NCBI RefSeq assembly: GCF_900113835.1
Contig: NZ_FOQV01000003.1
Location: 248,001 to 312,000 of the forward strand
Length of the DNA stretch: 64,000 bases
Direction: 5' to 3'
Origin: Allobosea sp. OK403
GTDB taxonomy: Bacteria; Pseudomonadota; Alphaproteobacteria; Rhizobiales; Beijerinckiaceae
Shown: positions 42,928 to 52,808 of the stretch, piece after piece
Numbering within the stretch: the stretch's first letter is position 1
Layout: each line of letters opens with the position of its first letter
The notes under the pieces: generated by a model
Database searches by the model: none
What the model was told of the DNA's origin: nothing
The model's input: only the letters and a program-made list of their open reading frames with translations
Position numbers and translations under genes: made by a program

Positions 42928-45273
42928 ATGAGCGACGACAACAACCAGAAAAGCCGTGGCCCGCGCAAGGGCGGCGGCGCCGGCGGCCGCGGTGGCGGCC
43001 AAGGCGGCGGCAAAGATGGCGGCTCTCGCGGCGGCGGTTTCGGACGCGATGGCGCGGGTCGCGGACCTGCGCGCTCCGGTGCGCCAAGTGGCGAGCGCAA
43101 GCCATTCCGCAGCCGCCCCGAGGGTGGCGAGCGTCCGGCCCGGGCCGCGTCCGAGGGTGGCGAACGCCCCCAGCGTCGTTTCGACAAGCCGGCCGGCCAG
43201 CGCGATGGTGCTCCGCGCCCGCCGCGCGCCGGTGGCGAACGTCCGTTCCGGGCCAGGCCCGAGGGCGAGCGTGCACCCTATCGTGAGCGCAGCAGCGAAG
43301 ATCGTCCGAGCCGCGGTGCCAGCAGCGGGGCCGAGCGGCCCTTCCGCGCCAGGCCAGATGGCGAACGCAGCGCGAGCCGGCCTCCGCGCGAGGGCGGCGA
43401 GAGGCCGTTCCGCGCCAGAGCCGAGGGTGAGCGCAGCTCCAGCCGCCCGCCTCGCGATGGCACCGCGCCGCGTGGCAAGAGCTTTGGTGGCAAGAGCGCT
43501 GGCAGCAAGAGCTTCGGCCAGCGCGATGGCGGTGAAAAGCGCTTCGAACGACCTCGCCGCGAAGACGCGGCTGCCGAGCCCAAGCTTCTCGCTTCGCTTG
43601 CCGCGCAGGAGCCCGAGCGCATCGCCAAGGTGATGGCGCGGGCCGGCGTCGCCTCGCGTCGCGACAGCGAGGCGATGATCGTGGAAGGCCGCGTCAGCGT
43701 GAACGGCAAGGTGCTGGAAAGCCCGGCGCTCGATATCGGCCCCAACGATGTCGTTCTGGTCGATGGTGAGCCCTTGCCGGCGCGCGAGCGCACACGGATG
43801 TGGCTCTATCACAAGCCGCGCGGGCTGGTGACGACGAACCATGATCCGGAGGGGCGGCCGACCGTGTTCGACTCGCTGCCGGAAGAGCTTCCGCGCGTGC
43901 TCTCGATCGGCCGACTCGACATCAACACCGAAGGCCTGCTGCTGCTGACCAATGACGGCGGTCTCGCGCGCATGCTGGAGCTGCCGGAGACGGGCTGGCT
44001 CAGGCGCTACCGCGTGCGCGCCTTTGGCTCGATCACGCAGGACAGGCTCGACACGCTGCGCGATGGCGTGACGATCGAGGGCGTGAGTTATGGCCCGATC
44101 GTCGCCCGCTTCGAGCGCCAGCAGGGCTCGAACACCTGGCTCGTGGTCGATCTGCGCGAGGGCAAGAACCGCGAGGTCAAGACGGTGCTCGAGCATCTCG
44201 GCCTCGACGTGAACCGCTTGATCCGGGTCTCGTTCGGCCCGTTCCAGCTCGGCGACCTGCCCGAGGGCGAGGTCGACGAGATCCGCTCGCGCGTGCTCAG
44301 GGACCAGCTCGGCGAGGATCTGATCGCGAGGGCCGGCGTCGATCTCGAGGCGCCGCGTCGCGACGAGATGCCGGCGGCCCCTCCCCGCGCGCCCAGCGGC
44401 GACGATCGGCCGCGCCGGCGTGAGGCAGGCGACCGCGACGGCAAGCCCGAACGGGAGCGTTGGCAGAGCGACGCCGTGCGCACGCCCTCCAAGGACGACC
44501 GCAGCGACAAGCCATGGAAGCGCACGGTCTGGCGCGATGCCGAGGCCGAGCCGCAGCGCGAGCGCAAGGCTCCGCCGCGCCGTGGCGCCGATCCCAAAAT
44601 CGAGCGCCAGACGCGCGAGGCCACCGGCGAGGTGGTTCGCCGCCGCGACAAGGCAATCGAGGATCCCAATGGCCGCCGCGTGCTGGTCGAGCGCGTCAGT
44701 GCGCCATCTCGTGAGGTGCGCCCTGCCCGCGAGGAGCGCCCCGCCCGCGAGGGCGTCAATCCCAAGCGCCGGCCCGACCGCCTGCCACGCAGCGAGCGCG
44801 GCGCGGCCGGTGGACGTCCGCCACGCACACAGGAGCGCGCGAGCAGCGGCGAACGTCCACCTCGCCGCCCGCGCGAGGAGGCCGGCGGCCGTGACCGCGC
44901 CTCCGAGCGTCCCTGGCAGGATGCGGCGCCACGCCAGGATGCGGCGCCACGCAGCGAGCGTCCCGAACGCGCTCCCCGCGACGGCAGCGAGCGCCCCGCG
45001 CGCCGCTTCAGCGAGCGCAGCGGCGACGACAGGCCGCGCGGCCGCAGCTTCGGTGACAAGCCGGGCGGCGCGCCCAAGAGCTATGCCGCGCGCTCAAGCG
45101 AGCGGCCGGCCGGTCGTAGCGCAGGCGGCGAACGCGGCGGCGGCAAGTCGTTCGGGGGCAAACCTTCCGGAGGTCGCCCCTTCGGCGGCAAACCCGGCGG
45201 CGGCGGTCGTCCGGGTGGCGGCGGCAAAGGTCCGCGCCCAGGAGGCGGTGCCGGGCGCAGCAAGCGTGACTGA
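42928..45273 (+). CDS. rRNA pseudouridine synthase (RluB/RsuA family) with very long Arg/Gly-rich arms
   Basis: 781 aa, three times the usual length. The catalytic core is about residues 228-465: an S4 RNA-binding domain (RIAKVMARAGVASRRDSE), then LYHKPRGLVTTNHDP, the active-site GRLDINTEGLLLLTND with the catalytic Asp, and REGKNREVKTVLEHLGL. The N-terminal 227 residues and C-terminal 315 residues are low complexity, rich in Arg, Gly, Ser, Glu and Pro. They contain repeats of the type GGERPFRARPEGER and end in a long Gly-rich stretch. The arms probably bind RNA. Within the family the closest match is RluB (U2605 of 23S rRNA), by inference. rsmD follows in the same orientation. Confidence 0.9.
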   Translation: MSDDNNQKSRGPRKGGGAGGRGGGQGGGKDGGSRGGGFGRDGAGRGPARSGAPSGERKPFRSRPEGGERPARAASEGGERPQRRFDKPAGQRDGAPRPPRAGGERPFRARPEGERAPYRERSSEDRPSRGASSGAERPFRARPDGERSASRPPREGGERPFRARAEGERSSSRPPRDGTAPRGKSFGGKSAGSKSFGQRDGGEKRFERPRREDAAAEPKLLASLAAQEPERIAKVMARAGVASRRDSEAMIVEGRVSVNGKVLESPALDIGPNDVVLVDGEPLPARERTRMWLYHKPRGLVTTNHDPEGRPTVFDSLPEELPRVLSIGRLDINTEGLLLLTNDGGLARMLELPETGWLRRYRVRAFGSITQDRLDTLRDGVTIEGVSYGPIVARFERQQGSNTWLVVDLREGKNREVKTVLEHLGLDVNRLIRVSFGPFQLGDLPEGEVDEIRSRVLRDQLGEDLIARAGVDLEAPRRDEMPAAPPRAPSGDDRPRRREAGDRDGKPERERWQSDAVRTPSKDDRSDKPWKRTVWRDAEAEPQRERKAPPRRGADPKIERQTREATGEVVRRRDKAIEDPNGRRVLVERVSAPSREVRPAREERPAREGVNPKRRPDRLPRSERGAAGGRPPRTQERASSGERPPRRPREEAGGRDRASERPWQDAAPRQDAAPRSERPERAPRDGSERPARRFSERSGDDRPRGRSFGDKPGGAPKSYAARSSERPAGRSAGGERGGGKSFGGKPSGGRPFGGKPGGGGRPGGGGKGPRPGGGAGRSKRD

Positions 45274-45299
45274 GGCAAATTTGGCTGGGGACTGAAGCG

Positions 45300-45860
45300 A
45301 TGAGGATCGTCGGCGGACGCTTCGGCGGGAGGTCGCTCGCCGGCCCCAAACCAGGGATCGGGACCATTCGCCCGACCTCCGACCGTTTGCGGGAATCGCT
45401 CTTCAACGTGCTCGCCCACGCCTATGACGACGTGGTCGAAGGTGCGCGCGTGCTCGACCTCTTCGCCGGCACGGGCGCGATGGCGTTCGAGGCGCTCTCG
45501 CGCGGAGCGGAGTTCGCATTGCTGGTCGATGACGGCACCGAGGCGCGCGGCTTGATCCGCGAGAACCAGATGAATCTCGGCCTTGCCGGTCATAGCCGCG
45601 TCTTCCGTCGCGACGCCACCAAGCTCGGCCCGGCGAGCCCGATGCCGCCCTTCGGGCTGGTGTTCTGCGACCCGCCCTATCGCAAGGGCCTGGGCGAAAA
45701 GGCGCTCATCTCAGCCCAGCTAGGCGGCTGGCTGACGCCGGACGCGCTCATCGTGCTGGAAGAGGCCGCGGGCGTGGAGATCGCCGTGCCGGAAGGCTTC
45801 GCCGTGGTCGAGCGCCGTGACTATGGCGAGACGCAGGTGGTCCTGCTGCGGCTGGAATAG
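45300..45860 (+). CDS. rsmD: 16S rRNA (guanine-966-N2)-methyltransferase
   Basis: 186 aa. It uses SAM to methylate G966 in 16S rRNA. The start RIVGGRFGGRSL and RPTSDRLRESLFNVL is typical of RsmD. SAM-binding motif I is VLDLFAGTGAMAFEALSRGA. The catalytic motif is LVFCDPPYRKG, a DPPY type for N2-guanine. It follows the pseudouridine synthase gene by 26 bp, a standard pairing of rRNA modification genes. Confidence 0.95.
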   Translation: MRIVGGRFGGRSLAGPKPGIGTIRPTSDRLRESLFNVLAHAYDDVVEGARVLDLFAGTGAMAFEALSRGAEFALLVDDGTEARGLIRENQMNLGLAGHSRVFRRDATKLGPASPMPPFGLVFCDPPYRKGLGEKALISAQLGGWLTPDALIVLEEAAGVEIAVPEGFAVVERRDYGETQVVLLRLE

Positions 45861-45989
45861 GACATCAGCCCGCAGGGGCGATCTTGTACCAGAAGCTGGA
45901 GCGCTTCATCCTGTGGACGCAACTTGATCTCTTCCAGGTCAGCGCTCAGGAAAAGCGAGCCCGAGACGGTTTCGGATTGCGAGGTCTGG

Positions 45990-46631
45990 ATGCTGCGACT
46001 TCACTATTACCCCGGCTTTATCAGCCTCGCCGCCCATATTGTCCTTGAGGAAATCGGCGCGGAATACGAACTTTCATTCGTCAATTTGCACAAGGGCCCG
46101 AGCAACAACCCATCCTATCGCGCCCTGCACCCAGATGGGCTCGTGCCTGTGCTGGAGAGCGATGACCTCGTTCTCTACGAGAGTGTGGCCATCATCCTTC
46201 ACTTACTTGAGCTGAAGGGAGGAGCAACGCTTGTACCTGCACGGGGTAGCGTGCTCAGGTCGCAGTTTTACAAATGGCTTATGTGGCTTGCGACCGCGCT
46301 GCACGCGAACTTGTCGCTCCACCTGCATCCCAACAAGGTCGCCGTCTCCGTCGAGGCGCAGGCGGAGATCAAACAGGCCGCAGAGCAGCGAGTGAATAGC
46401 CAGTTCGACCGCCTGGAAGACGAACTGGCGCGTCATGGCGGCCCGTGGTTCCTGGGAGATACATACTCGGCTGTTGACGCCTATGTGTTCACCCTTGCGC
46501 GCTGGTCTCGCGGCATGCCCCGGCCCGCCGCCAGCCGATCGCATTTGGGCGCGTATTTACGCCGCGTGATCGAGCGGCCAGCCGTTCAGCGTGCCCTTGC
46601 ACAAGAACACATACCGCAGCCATGGCTATGA
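45990..46631 (+). CDS. glutathione S-transferase family protein
   Basis: 213 aa from the ATG at 45990 with GAGG nearby; an earlier ATG at 45924 adds 22 unlike residues. The N-terminal domain shows LHYYPGFISLAAHIVLEEIGAEYE, the loop DGLVPVLESDDLVLYESVAI with cis-Pro and Glu-Ser. The C-terminal domain contains GPWFLGDTYSAVDAYVF. It resembles beta-class GSTs. Codon use is somewhat less GC-rich than the surrounding genes. It is unlinked to the marR-gst pair at 4.3 kb. Substrate unknown. Confidence 0.88.
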   Translation: MLRLHYYPGFISLAAHIVLEEIGAEYELSFVNLHKGPSNNPSYRALHPDGLVPVLESDDLVLYESVAIILHLLELKGGATLVPARGSVLRSQFYKWLMWLATALHANLSLHLHPNKVAVSVEAQAEIKQAAEQRVNSQFDRLEDELARHGGPWFLGDTYSAVDAYVFTLARWSRGMPRPAASRSHLGAYLRRVIERPAVQRALAQEHIPQPWL

Positions 46632-46690
46632 GGCCGAGGCACGCGGCGCAGAAGGCGTCGTAGTGTTCTCATGAGACTGCGACCTGCCCC

Positions 46691-48505
46691 TCACCGCCGC
46701 CCGAACAGCTTCTCGATATCGGTGAGCTTCAACTCGACATAAGTCGGCCGGCCATGGTTGCACTGGCCTGAATTGGGCGTGACTTCCATCTCCCGCAGCA
46801 GCGCGTCCATCTCCTCGGGGCGCATGCGGCGGCCGGCGCGCACCGAGTTGTGGCAGGCCATCGTCGCCAGCACATGGTCGAGCCGGCGTTCGAGCGAGCC
46901 CGGAATCGAGGAGATCTGGCCATGCTCGGCCAGCGCATCGGCGACATCGCGCACGAGCTTCTGGAGATTGCCGCCGGCGAGCTGGCTTGGTGCCTCACGA
47001 ACCAGCACCGCACCGGGCCCGAACGCCTCGATGCCGAGCCCGAGCGTCGCGAGTTCGTCGGAAGCGGCATTCAGGCGATCGGCATCGACGGGGTCGAGTT
47101 CGACGACCTCCGGCAGCAGCAGCGCCTGCCGGGCGATGCCCGACTTGGCGCGCTCGGCCTTCAACCGCTCATAGACCAGCCTCTCATGGGCGGCATGCTG
47201 GTCGACGATGACGACGCCCTCGCGTGTCTGGGCAACGATATAGGTCTCGTGCAATTGCGCGCGGGCCGCGCCGAGCGGTCGGTCGAGTGCATCGGGAGCG
47301 GGCTCGACAGCGTGTGCACGTGCATCGGCAGAGGGCGCAGCGAAGCTCTCGAAGCCCGCCTGGGACGCCTCGCCGAAGCCGGCGGCGGGCCTGGGCCAGG
47401 CCGGCGTCTCGGGAAAATGCGGCCGCGGGATGGAAGTCGCTCCATTGCCGGCGAACACCGCGCGAAAGGCCTCCAGCGTCCGCGCCCCACCGGTCGTGGT
47501 GGCGCGATGGCCGGCCTCGGCCAGAGCCGCCTTCAGCCCGGAGACGACAAGGCCGCGCACCAGAGCGGGATCGCGGAAACGCACCTCGCTCTTGGCCGGA
47601 TGGACATTGACGTCGACGAGGCGCGGCTCGCAGGCGACATCGAGAAACAGCACCGGATGCCGGTCGGAGGGCACGACATCGGCATAGGCGCCGCGCACGG
47701 CCGAGAGCAGCAGCTTGTCGCGCACCGGCCGGCCGTTCACCGCCAGATGCACCCCGGCCGAGGTGCCGCGATGGAAGGTCGGCAGGCCGGCAAAGCCCGT
47801 GACGCGGAAGCCCTCGCGCGCCACGTCGAGCGGCAGCGCGTTCTCGGGGAAATCGCGCCCGAGCCCGCGCGCCAGCCGGCGCAGCATGCCATCCCTGCCA
47901 TGCGCCTCCGCTGGCCAGTCGAATCCGGTGACGTGATCGCCATCGAGCGCGAAGCGGATCGTCGGATGGGTGATGGCGAGCCGACGCAGCATCTCCGAGA
48001 CAGCCTGCGCCTCGGCGCGGTCGCTCTTCAGGAATTTGAGCCGCGCCGGAGTGAAGGCGAAGAGATCGCTGACCTCGATGCGCGTTCCTGCCACTGCCAC
48101 GACCGGCCGCACCACGCCCTTCTCGCCAGCCTCGACGACGAGCCCATGGCCATGGGCGGAATCATGCCGGCGGGTCGCGATCGAGAGCCGCGCGACCGAA
48201 CCGATCGAGGGCAAGGCCTCGCCGCGAAAACCCAGCGACTTGATCGCGAAAAGGTCGCCATCGGGCAGTTTCGAGGTGGCGTGGCGCTCGACCGCCAGCG
48301 CCAGATCCTCGGGCGACATGCCGGAGCCGTCATCGACGACGCGGATCAACTCGCGACCACCGGCTGCTATCGTGACCGAAATCGCGCGTGCGCCGGCGTC
48401 GATCGCGTTCTCGACCAGCTCCTTCACGGCAGCCGCCGGCCGCTCGATCACTTCACCGGCGGCGATGCGGTCGACGAGAACGGGATCGAGGCGGCGAACG
48501 GTCAT
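46691..48505 (-). CDS. mutL: DNA mismatch repair protein MutL, endonuclease type
   Basis: 604 aa. The N-terminal GHKL ATPase has [25 protein letters not shown], the loop DDGSGM and [19 protein letters not shown]. The C-terminal domain carries [12 protein letters not shown], a match to the nuclease motif DQHA(X)2E(X)4[10 protein letters not shown] and QCNHGRP add the other zinc/nuclease motifs. It therefore makes its own nick, as in bacteria without MutH. A proline-rich linker joins the two. It coordinates MutS-detected mismatches with excision. The start ATG lies upstream of the last repeat. Confidence 0.96.
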   Translation of the reverse strand: MTVRRLDPVLVDRIAAGEVIERPAAAVKELVENAIDAGARAISVTIAAGGRELIRVVDDGSGMSPEDLALAVERHATSKLPDGDLFAIKSLGFRGEALPSIGSVARLSIATRRHDSAHGHGLVVEAGEKGVVRPVVAVAGTRIEVSDLFAFTPARLKFLKSDRAEAQAVSEMLRRLAITHPTIRFALDGDHVTGFDWPAEAHGRDGMLRRLARGLGRDFPENALPLDVAREGFRVTGFAGLPTFHRGTSAGVHLAVNGRPVRDKLLLSAVRGAYADVVPSDRHPVLFLDVACEPRLVDVNVHPAKSEVRFRDPALVRGLVVSGLKAALAEAGHRATTTGGARTLEAFRAVFAGNGATSIPRPHFPETPAWPRPAAGFGEASQAGFESFAAPSADARAHAVEPAPDALDRPLGAARAQLHETYIVAQTREGVVIVDQHAAHERLVYERLKAERAKSGIARQALLLPEVVELDPVDADRLNAASDELATLGLGIEAFGPGAVLVREAPSQLAGGNLQKLVRDVADALAEHGQISSIPGSLERRLDHVLATMACHNSVRAGRRMRPEEMDALLREMEVTPNSGQCNHGRPTYVELKLTDIEKLFGRR

Positions 48506-48541
48506 GACGAATCTCGGGCAGCGGCGGAACTGGCGTTCCCT

Positions 48542-48704
48542 TTGTCATTCCGGGGCGGCTCGCAGAGCCGAACCCGGAACCCACGACCGGGCGAACCGAT
48601 CGTGCGCTTTCAGGTTCACCTCATCGTGGGTTCCGGGTTCTTCGCCGATTCTATCCTTGGGCCGACCAAAGGTCGGACCCGAGGGCGAAGCCCCGGAATG
48701 ACAA
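48542..48704. repeat. 163-bp TTGTCATTCCGGGG palindromic repeat
   Basis: Ends TTGTCATTCCGGGG and CCCCGGAATGACAA are perfect inverted repeats. Inside, GAACCCGGAACCCACGA and TCGTGGGTTCCGGGTTC form a second perfect pair of 17 bases. A decayed third arm, GACCAAAGGTC, lies on the right side. Repeats of this type occur in many Rhizobiales. It lies between the start of mutL and the 3' end of pgi. Confidence 0.9.
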
Positions 48705-48716
48705 GGTAACGGCGAC

Positions 48717-50039
48717 TCAGCTGCGCCCTTCGGCAAGATAGCGCTTGGCGAGGAGTTTCGCTTCCTCGACCGCCGGCTGGTCGAACGGATCCACACCCAT
48801 GGCATAGCCGGTCAGAACCGTCTCGAGCATGAAGTGCATCAGCACCTCGCCATGGATGGTCTCGTCGATCTCATCGACATGGAAGCGACGCACCGAGCAG
48901 CCGTTCTTGGCGAAGGTGTCGATCATCGCGACGCCCTGAGCGGCCACGAGATCGCCGATCGTCTTGCCGGCGAAATCGTCCTGGCCGATCTTGCCGGCAA
49001 GCTCGGCATCGATCCTGGGACCCTTGCCCTTGGCGCCCACCGTCAGCACCGTGAAGAACTTGTCCTTCGGGCCGGCGAGATAGAGCTGCTGCTGCGAATG
49101 CTGATCGACCGGGCCGAGCGCGCCGACAGGCTGCGTGCCCTGCCCATCCTTGCCCAGGCTCTCGGCCCAGAGCTGCATCCACCAGCGCGTCAGCAGCGCG
49201 AATTTGTCGGCATAGGGCATCAGAACGGCGATGTTCTTGCCTGAGCGCATCGCGGCGAGATGCAGCGCGGCACCGACCGCGGCCGGCGTCTCGCGCACGC
49301 TCTTGCCCGCTAGGACCGGCGCCACGGCCTTGGCGGCGCCGGCGCGCAGAGCCTCGATGTCGAGACCGAGCGCGGCGGCCGGCAACAGGCCGCAATTGGT
49401 CAGCACCGAATAGCGCCCGCCGACCCCGGTGTGGTGCTCGAGGAACGGCACGCCGAAGGGTTCCAGCAGCGCGCGCAGCGGATGCAGCTTGCCGGGGATC
49501 GCCGGCTCGGACAGGCCCTGGAAACGCTCGCCGATCTCGGCATCGCTGAAACCTGCGGCGCGCAGGGCGCTGATCACCGTGATGCTCTGCAGCAGGGTCT
49601 CGCCGGTGCCGCCCGATTTCGAGACGGCGACGAATTTCGTCGTCTTGAACGGCAGCTTGGCGAGCAGCTCCGAATAGGTCTCGGGGTCGAGATTGTCGAT
49701 GAAGTGGACGCGCGGCTCAGGCGCGAAGCGCGACAGGCCGGAGATGCCGTAATCGGCGAGCTGCGCCAGCGTCTGGCCGCCAAGGCTGGAGCCACCGGTA
49801 CCGAGCACGAGAATGTCGGTCGCGCCTGCCTTGAGGCGCTGGGCCGCAGCATGGACGGGCGGCAGATCGGCCGTGTCGGCGGGCAAGCCGAGCAGCGGCA
49901 GCGAATGATCCCGCGCCTGGCCCTGCAGCCGCCCTAACGCGGGAGCAAGATCAGCCAGCGCCTGCTCGAAAGCGGCATCGGGAATGCCGCCCTTGCCGAC
50001 ACCGGATTCGAGCGCGAGATCGAAGCTTTGCTGCAGCAT
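48717..50039 (-). CDS. pgi: glucose-6-phosphate isomerase
   Basis: 440 aa, the shorter bacterial form. It interconverts glucose-6-phosphate and fructose-6-phosphate. SIS-type phosphosugar binding is shown by LGTGGSSLGGQTL and the SKSGGTGETLLQ loop. The family continues with HTGVGGRYSVLTNCGLLP, the region with the catalytic Glu, and GVDPFDQPAVEEAK near the C-terminus with the conserved PFDQPAVE. It is the last gene on the minus-strand side before the M16 peptidase pair, 45 bp away. Confidence 0.95.
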   Translation of the reverse strand: MLQQSFDLALESGVGKGGIPDAAFEQALADLAPALGRLQGQARDHSLPLLGLPADTADLPPVHAAAQRLKAGATDILVLGTGGSSLGGQTLAQLADYGISGLSRFAPEPRVHFIDNLDPETYSELLAKLPFKTTKFVAVSKSGGTGETLLQSITVISALRAAGFSDAEIGERFQGLSEPAIPGKLHPLRALLEPFGVPFLEHHTGVGGRYSVLTNCGLLPAAALGLDIEALRAGAAKAVAPVLAGKSVRETPAAVGAALHLAAMRSGKNIAVLMPYADKFALLTRWWMQLWAESLGKDGQGTQPVGALGPVDQHSQQQLYLAGPKDKFFTVLTVGAKGKGPRIDAELAGKIGQDDFAGKTIGDLVAAQGVAMIDTFAKNGCSVRRFHVDEIDETIHGEVLMHFMLETVLTGYAMGVDPFDQPAVEEAKLLAKRYLAEGRS

Positions 50040-50084
50040 GGTGATGAGGTCCGTCGCTGTGCCTGAGGGAAAGGACGAGAGGGT

Positions 50085-51380
50085 TCAGACGAGGCCGACC
50101 GGCCGGCCGACGGCCTGCACCAGCAAGCGCGGATCGCCGAACAGACGCTTGGCCACGCGGCCGATATCGGCGAGCGTGACCTCGGCGAAGAGCCGGTTGC
50201 GCTCGCTCAGGAACTCCGGCTCGAACCCGTTGACGGCGAGGCTGAGCAGTTCGGCGGCGATCTTGGGCGAGGTGTCGAAGCGTAGCGGATAGGAGCCGAT
50301 GATGTAGCGCTTGGCCTCCTCGACCTCATGCTCGCTGGGCCCCTCATTAGCGAGCTTGGCCATCTCCTCGCGGATGACGGCAAGCGATTCCGCCGCGCGG
50401 TCGTTGCGCGTCGCGGTGCCGCCGACCAGCATGGCGCTCTCGCGCAGGGGCAGCAGGCTGGAGGAGACGCCATAGGCGAGGCCGCGCTTCTCGCGCACCT
50501 CGAGGAAGAGGCGGGAGGTGAAGGCCGAGCCGCCGAGGATATGGTTCAGCACGCTGCCCGCGATGAAATCGGGATCGTTGCGCATCAATCCCGGCCCGAC
50601 GAAGCGCAGCACGGTCTGGGGCACGTCGAGATCGATGACATGGGTCTGGCCCAGCCCCTGGATCGGCAATGGCGCGCCCGGCAGAGCGCGCGGCTTGCCT
50701 TCCGGCAAGGCGCCGAAGATCTGGTCGAGACGCTGCGCCAGTTCGTCGGCGGTGATGTCACCGACCACGACGATCTTGAGGCCGCCGCGGCTGAGCAGAT
50801 CACGGGTGAGCGTCTTCAGCCCTGCCGCCTCGAGTTTTGAGACGCTGTCGATATCGCCCTTCTCGGGCCGGCCATAGGGGTGGCCGGGATAGGCCGCCGC
50901 ATAAAGCGCGTTGCGGCAGAGCGTTTCGGGGTTCTGCGCCTGGCGCTGCAGTCCGGCGACGATCTGCGACTTCACCCGCGTGACCGCGTCGACGTCGAAA
51001 CGCGGCGCATTGAGCGCCAGCGCCAGCAATTCGAAAGCGGTATCGCGATGGCGCGACAGGGTCTGGAGCTGGCCGTGGAAATCGTCGCGGCGCGCATCGA
51101 AGCCGAGGCTGATGGCGTGGTCGGCCATCTTGCCCTGGAAGGCCTCGGCATCGAGATCGCCGGCACCTTCGTCGAGCAGGCCGGAGATCATATAGGCGCT
51201 GCCGGCCCCGTTCTCGGGGTCGCGCGTCGCGCCGCCATCGAAGGCGAAGTCGATCGCGATCAGGGGCAGGCTATGCTCCTCGACCAGCCAGGCCTCGACA
51301 CCGGCGGCGGAGCGCACCTTCTGGACGGCGACGGAGGGGCCAGCGGTCGCGGAATGGGCAACGGGGATGGGCGCGTTCAT
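50085..51380 (-). CDS. M16 peptidase-like protein lacking the zinc site
   Basis: 431 aa. The N-terminal half has the M16 fold, but the zinc motif HXXEH is absent: the position reads GSAYMISGLLDEGA. The C-terminal half keeps the pattern GGSAFTSRLFLEVREKRGLAYGVSS, typical of the substrate-binding R/Y subunit. It therefore is the non-catalytic partner of the M16 heterodimer whose zinc subunit is the next gene. AGGAAG lies upstream of the ATG. No signal peptide is visible, although related pairs act in the periplasm. Confidence 0.92.
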   Translation of the reverse strand: MNAPIPVAHSATAGPSVAVQKVRSAAGVEAWLVEEHSLPLIAIDFAFDGGATRDPENGAGSAYMISGLLDEGAGDLDAEAFQGKMADHAISLGFDARRDDFHGQLQTLSRHRDTAFELLALALNAPRFDVDAVTRVKSQIVAGLQRQAQNPETLCRNALYAAAYPGHPYGRPEKGDIDSVSKLEAAGLKTLTRDLLSRGGLKIVVVGDITADELAQRLDQIFGALPEGKPRALPGAPLPIQGLGQTHVIDLDVPQTVLRFVGPGLMRNDPDFIAGSVLNHILGGSAFTSRLFLEVREKRGLAYGVSSSLLPLRESAMLVGGTATRNDRAAESLAVIREEMAKLANEGPSEHEVEEAKRYIIGSYPLRFDTSPKIAAELLSLAVNGFEPEFLSERNRLFAEVTLADIGRVAKRLFGDPRLLVQAVGRPVGLV

Positions 51381-51436
51381 GTCGCTTCCTGAAAACGGGA
51401 CCTGACGCCCCGCCCGGTTGAAAGGAGGGCAGACGG

Positions 51437-52729
51437 TCAGGCGACCGGCAGCAAAAGGCCAGTGACCGAGCGGTCAGGCCGGAGATAACGACGCGCTGCC
51501 TCGACGACCGCCTCGCGCGGCACCGCCTCGATGCGCTCAGGCCAGGTCAACACATCCTCGACGGTCTCACCAACGGCAAGCGAGGCCCCGAAGATGCGGG
51601 CAAGCGAAGACTGGCTGTCACGGGCAAAGATCGTCTCGGCAACGAGCCGGGTGCGGGCGCGCGTCAGTTCGACCTCGCTGGGCCCCTCCGCCAGGAAGGT
51701 CGCGAGTGCGGCATCGAGGCCAGCTTCAAGCACGGCCATCTCCACGCCCGGGCGCGGGCTGGTCGAGACCTGGAAAGCCGAGCGATCGACCATCGAGCCC
51801 ATGAAATAGGCGCTGGCTCCGGCGGCGAGCTCCTGCTCGACGCAGAGGCTGCGATAAAGTCGCGATGTCGTGCCGCCACCCAGGATTTCTGCAGCGAGCT
51901 CCAGTGCGAAGACCTCGGTCCGATCGCCGCTGAGATAGGTCGGCGTCAGCCAGCCCCGGCGCAGCGAGGGTTGGTGCACGCGCGGATCGCTCAGCGTGAC
52001 GCGCCGCGCCGCACGCGGATCGGGCTCGGCTGGACGCTTGCGGGAAGGCGCCTTGCCGCGCGCGGCGATCTGGCCATAGGTCGCCTCGGCGAGCTCGCGC
52101 ACCTCCTTCGCCTCGACATCGCCGGCAACGACCAGGATCGCGTTCTCGGGCGTGTAGAAGCGCTGGTAATAGGCGAAGGCGTCGTCGCGGTTCAGCTCCT
52201 CGATCTCGTGCTCCCAGCCGATGATCGGCGTGCCATAGGGATGATGCACGAACAGCGCCGCGGAGAACTCCTCGCTGAGCTGGGCCGCCGGATCGGAATC
52301 GACGCGCATGCGGCGCTCTTCGAGCACAACGTCGCGCTCGGGCCCGACGACGCTCTCGTCGAAGGCGAGCCCGGTCATCCGGTCGGCCTCGTAATCCATC
52401 ATGGCGCGCAGGTGCTGCTTCGGCACGCGCTGGAAATAGGCGGTGTAGTCGTAGGAGGTGAAGGCGTTCTCCTGCCCGCCGAAGCCGGCGACGATCTTGG
52501 AGAATTCGCCGGCCGGCCAGCGGGCCGTGCCCTTGAACATCAGATGTTCGAGGAAATGGGCGATGCCGGACTTGCCCGCCGGATCATCGGCCGAGCCGTT
52601 GCGGTACCAGACCATATGAGTGACGACCGGAGCGCGATGGTCGGGCACCACCACGACCTCCAGGCCGTTGCCGAGCCGAAACGACTCGACAGGCGCGCTC
52701 ATGCGGGTCGGCTGGATATGGATCGTCAT
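51437..52729 (-). CDS. M16 zinc metallopeptidase, catalytic subunit
   Basis: 430 aa from the ATG at 52727-52729. An ATG 27 bases inward is possible, while an open extension upstream has no family resemblance. The zinc-binding motif is AHFLEHLMFKG (HXXEH) with the third ligand in ERDVVLEERRMR. Further M16 features are GGQENAFTSYDYTAYF and the C-terminal GGGTTSRLYRSLCVEQELAAG. It would degrade peptides together with the adjacent non-zinc subunit 56 bp downstream. Confidence 0.94.
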   Translation of the reverse strand: MTIHIQPTRMSAPVESFRLGNGLEVVVVPDHRAPVVTHMVWYRNGSADDPAGKSGIAHFLEHLMFKGTARWPAGEFSKIVAGFGGQENAFTSYDYTAYFQRVPKQHLRAMMDYEADRMTGLAFDESVVGPERDVVLEERRMRVDSDPAAQLSEEFSAALFVHHPYGTPIIGWEHEIEELNRDDAFAYYQRFYTPENAILVVAGDVEAKEVRELAEATYGQIAARGKAPSRKRPAEPDPRAARRVTLSDPRVHQPSLRRGWLTPTYLSGDRTEVFALELAAEILGGGTTSRLYRSLCVEQELAAGASAYFMGSMVDRSAFQVSTSPRPGVEMAVLEAGLDAALATFLAEGPSEVELTRARTRLVAETIFARDSQSSLARIFGASLAVGETVEDVLTWPERIEAVPREAVVEAARRYLRPDRSVTGLLLPVA

Positions 52730-52808
52730 CGCGGGACCGTGGGTTGGCGGCGGAGCATCAACCCCATATAGGCCGCCATCCCCGAGAGAACCAGACGCGA
52801 CGCCCGTC

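Noticed and set aside
42859..44196. 445-codon minus-strand open frame
   Set aside because: Antisense to the Arg/Gly-rich arm of the pseudouridine synthase; its Ala/Leu repeats simply mirror that low-complexity stretch.
46850..48709. 619-codon plus-strand open frame
   Set aside because: Antisense to mutL and running into the palindromic repeat; no recognisable motif.
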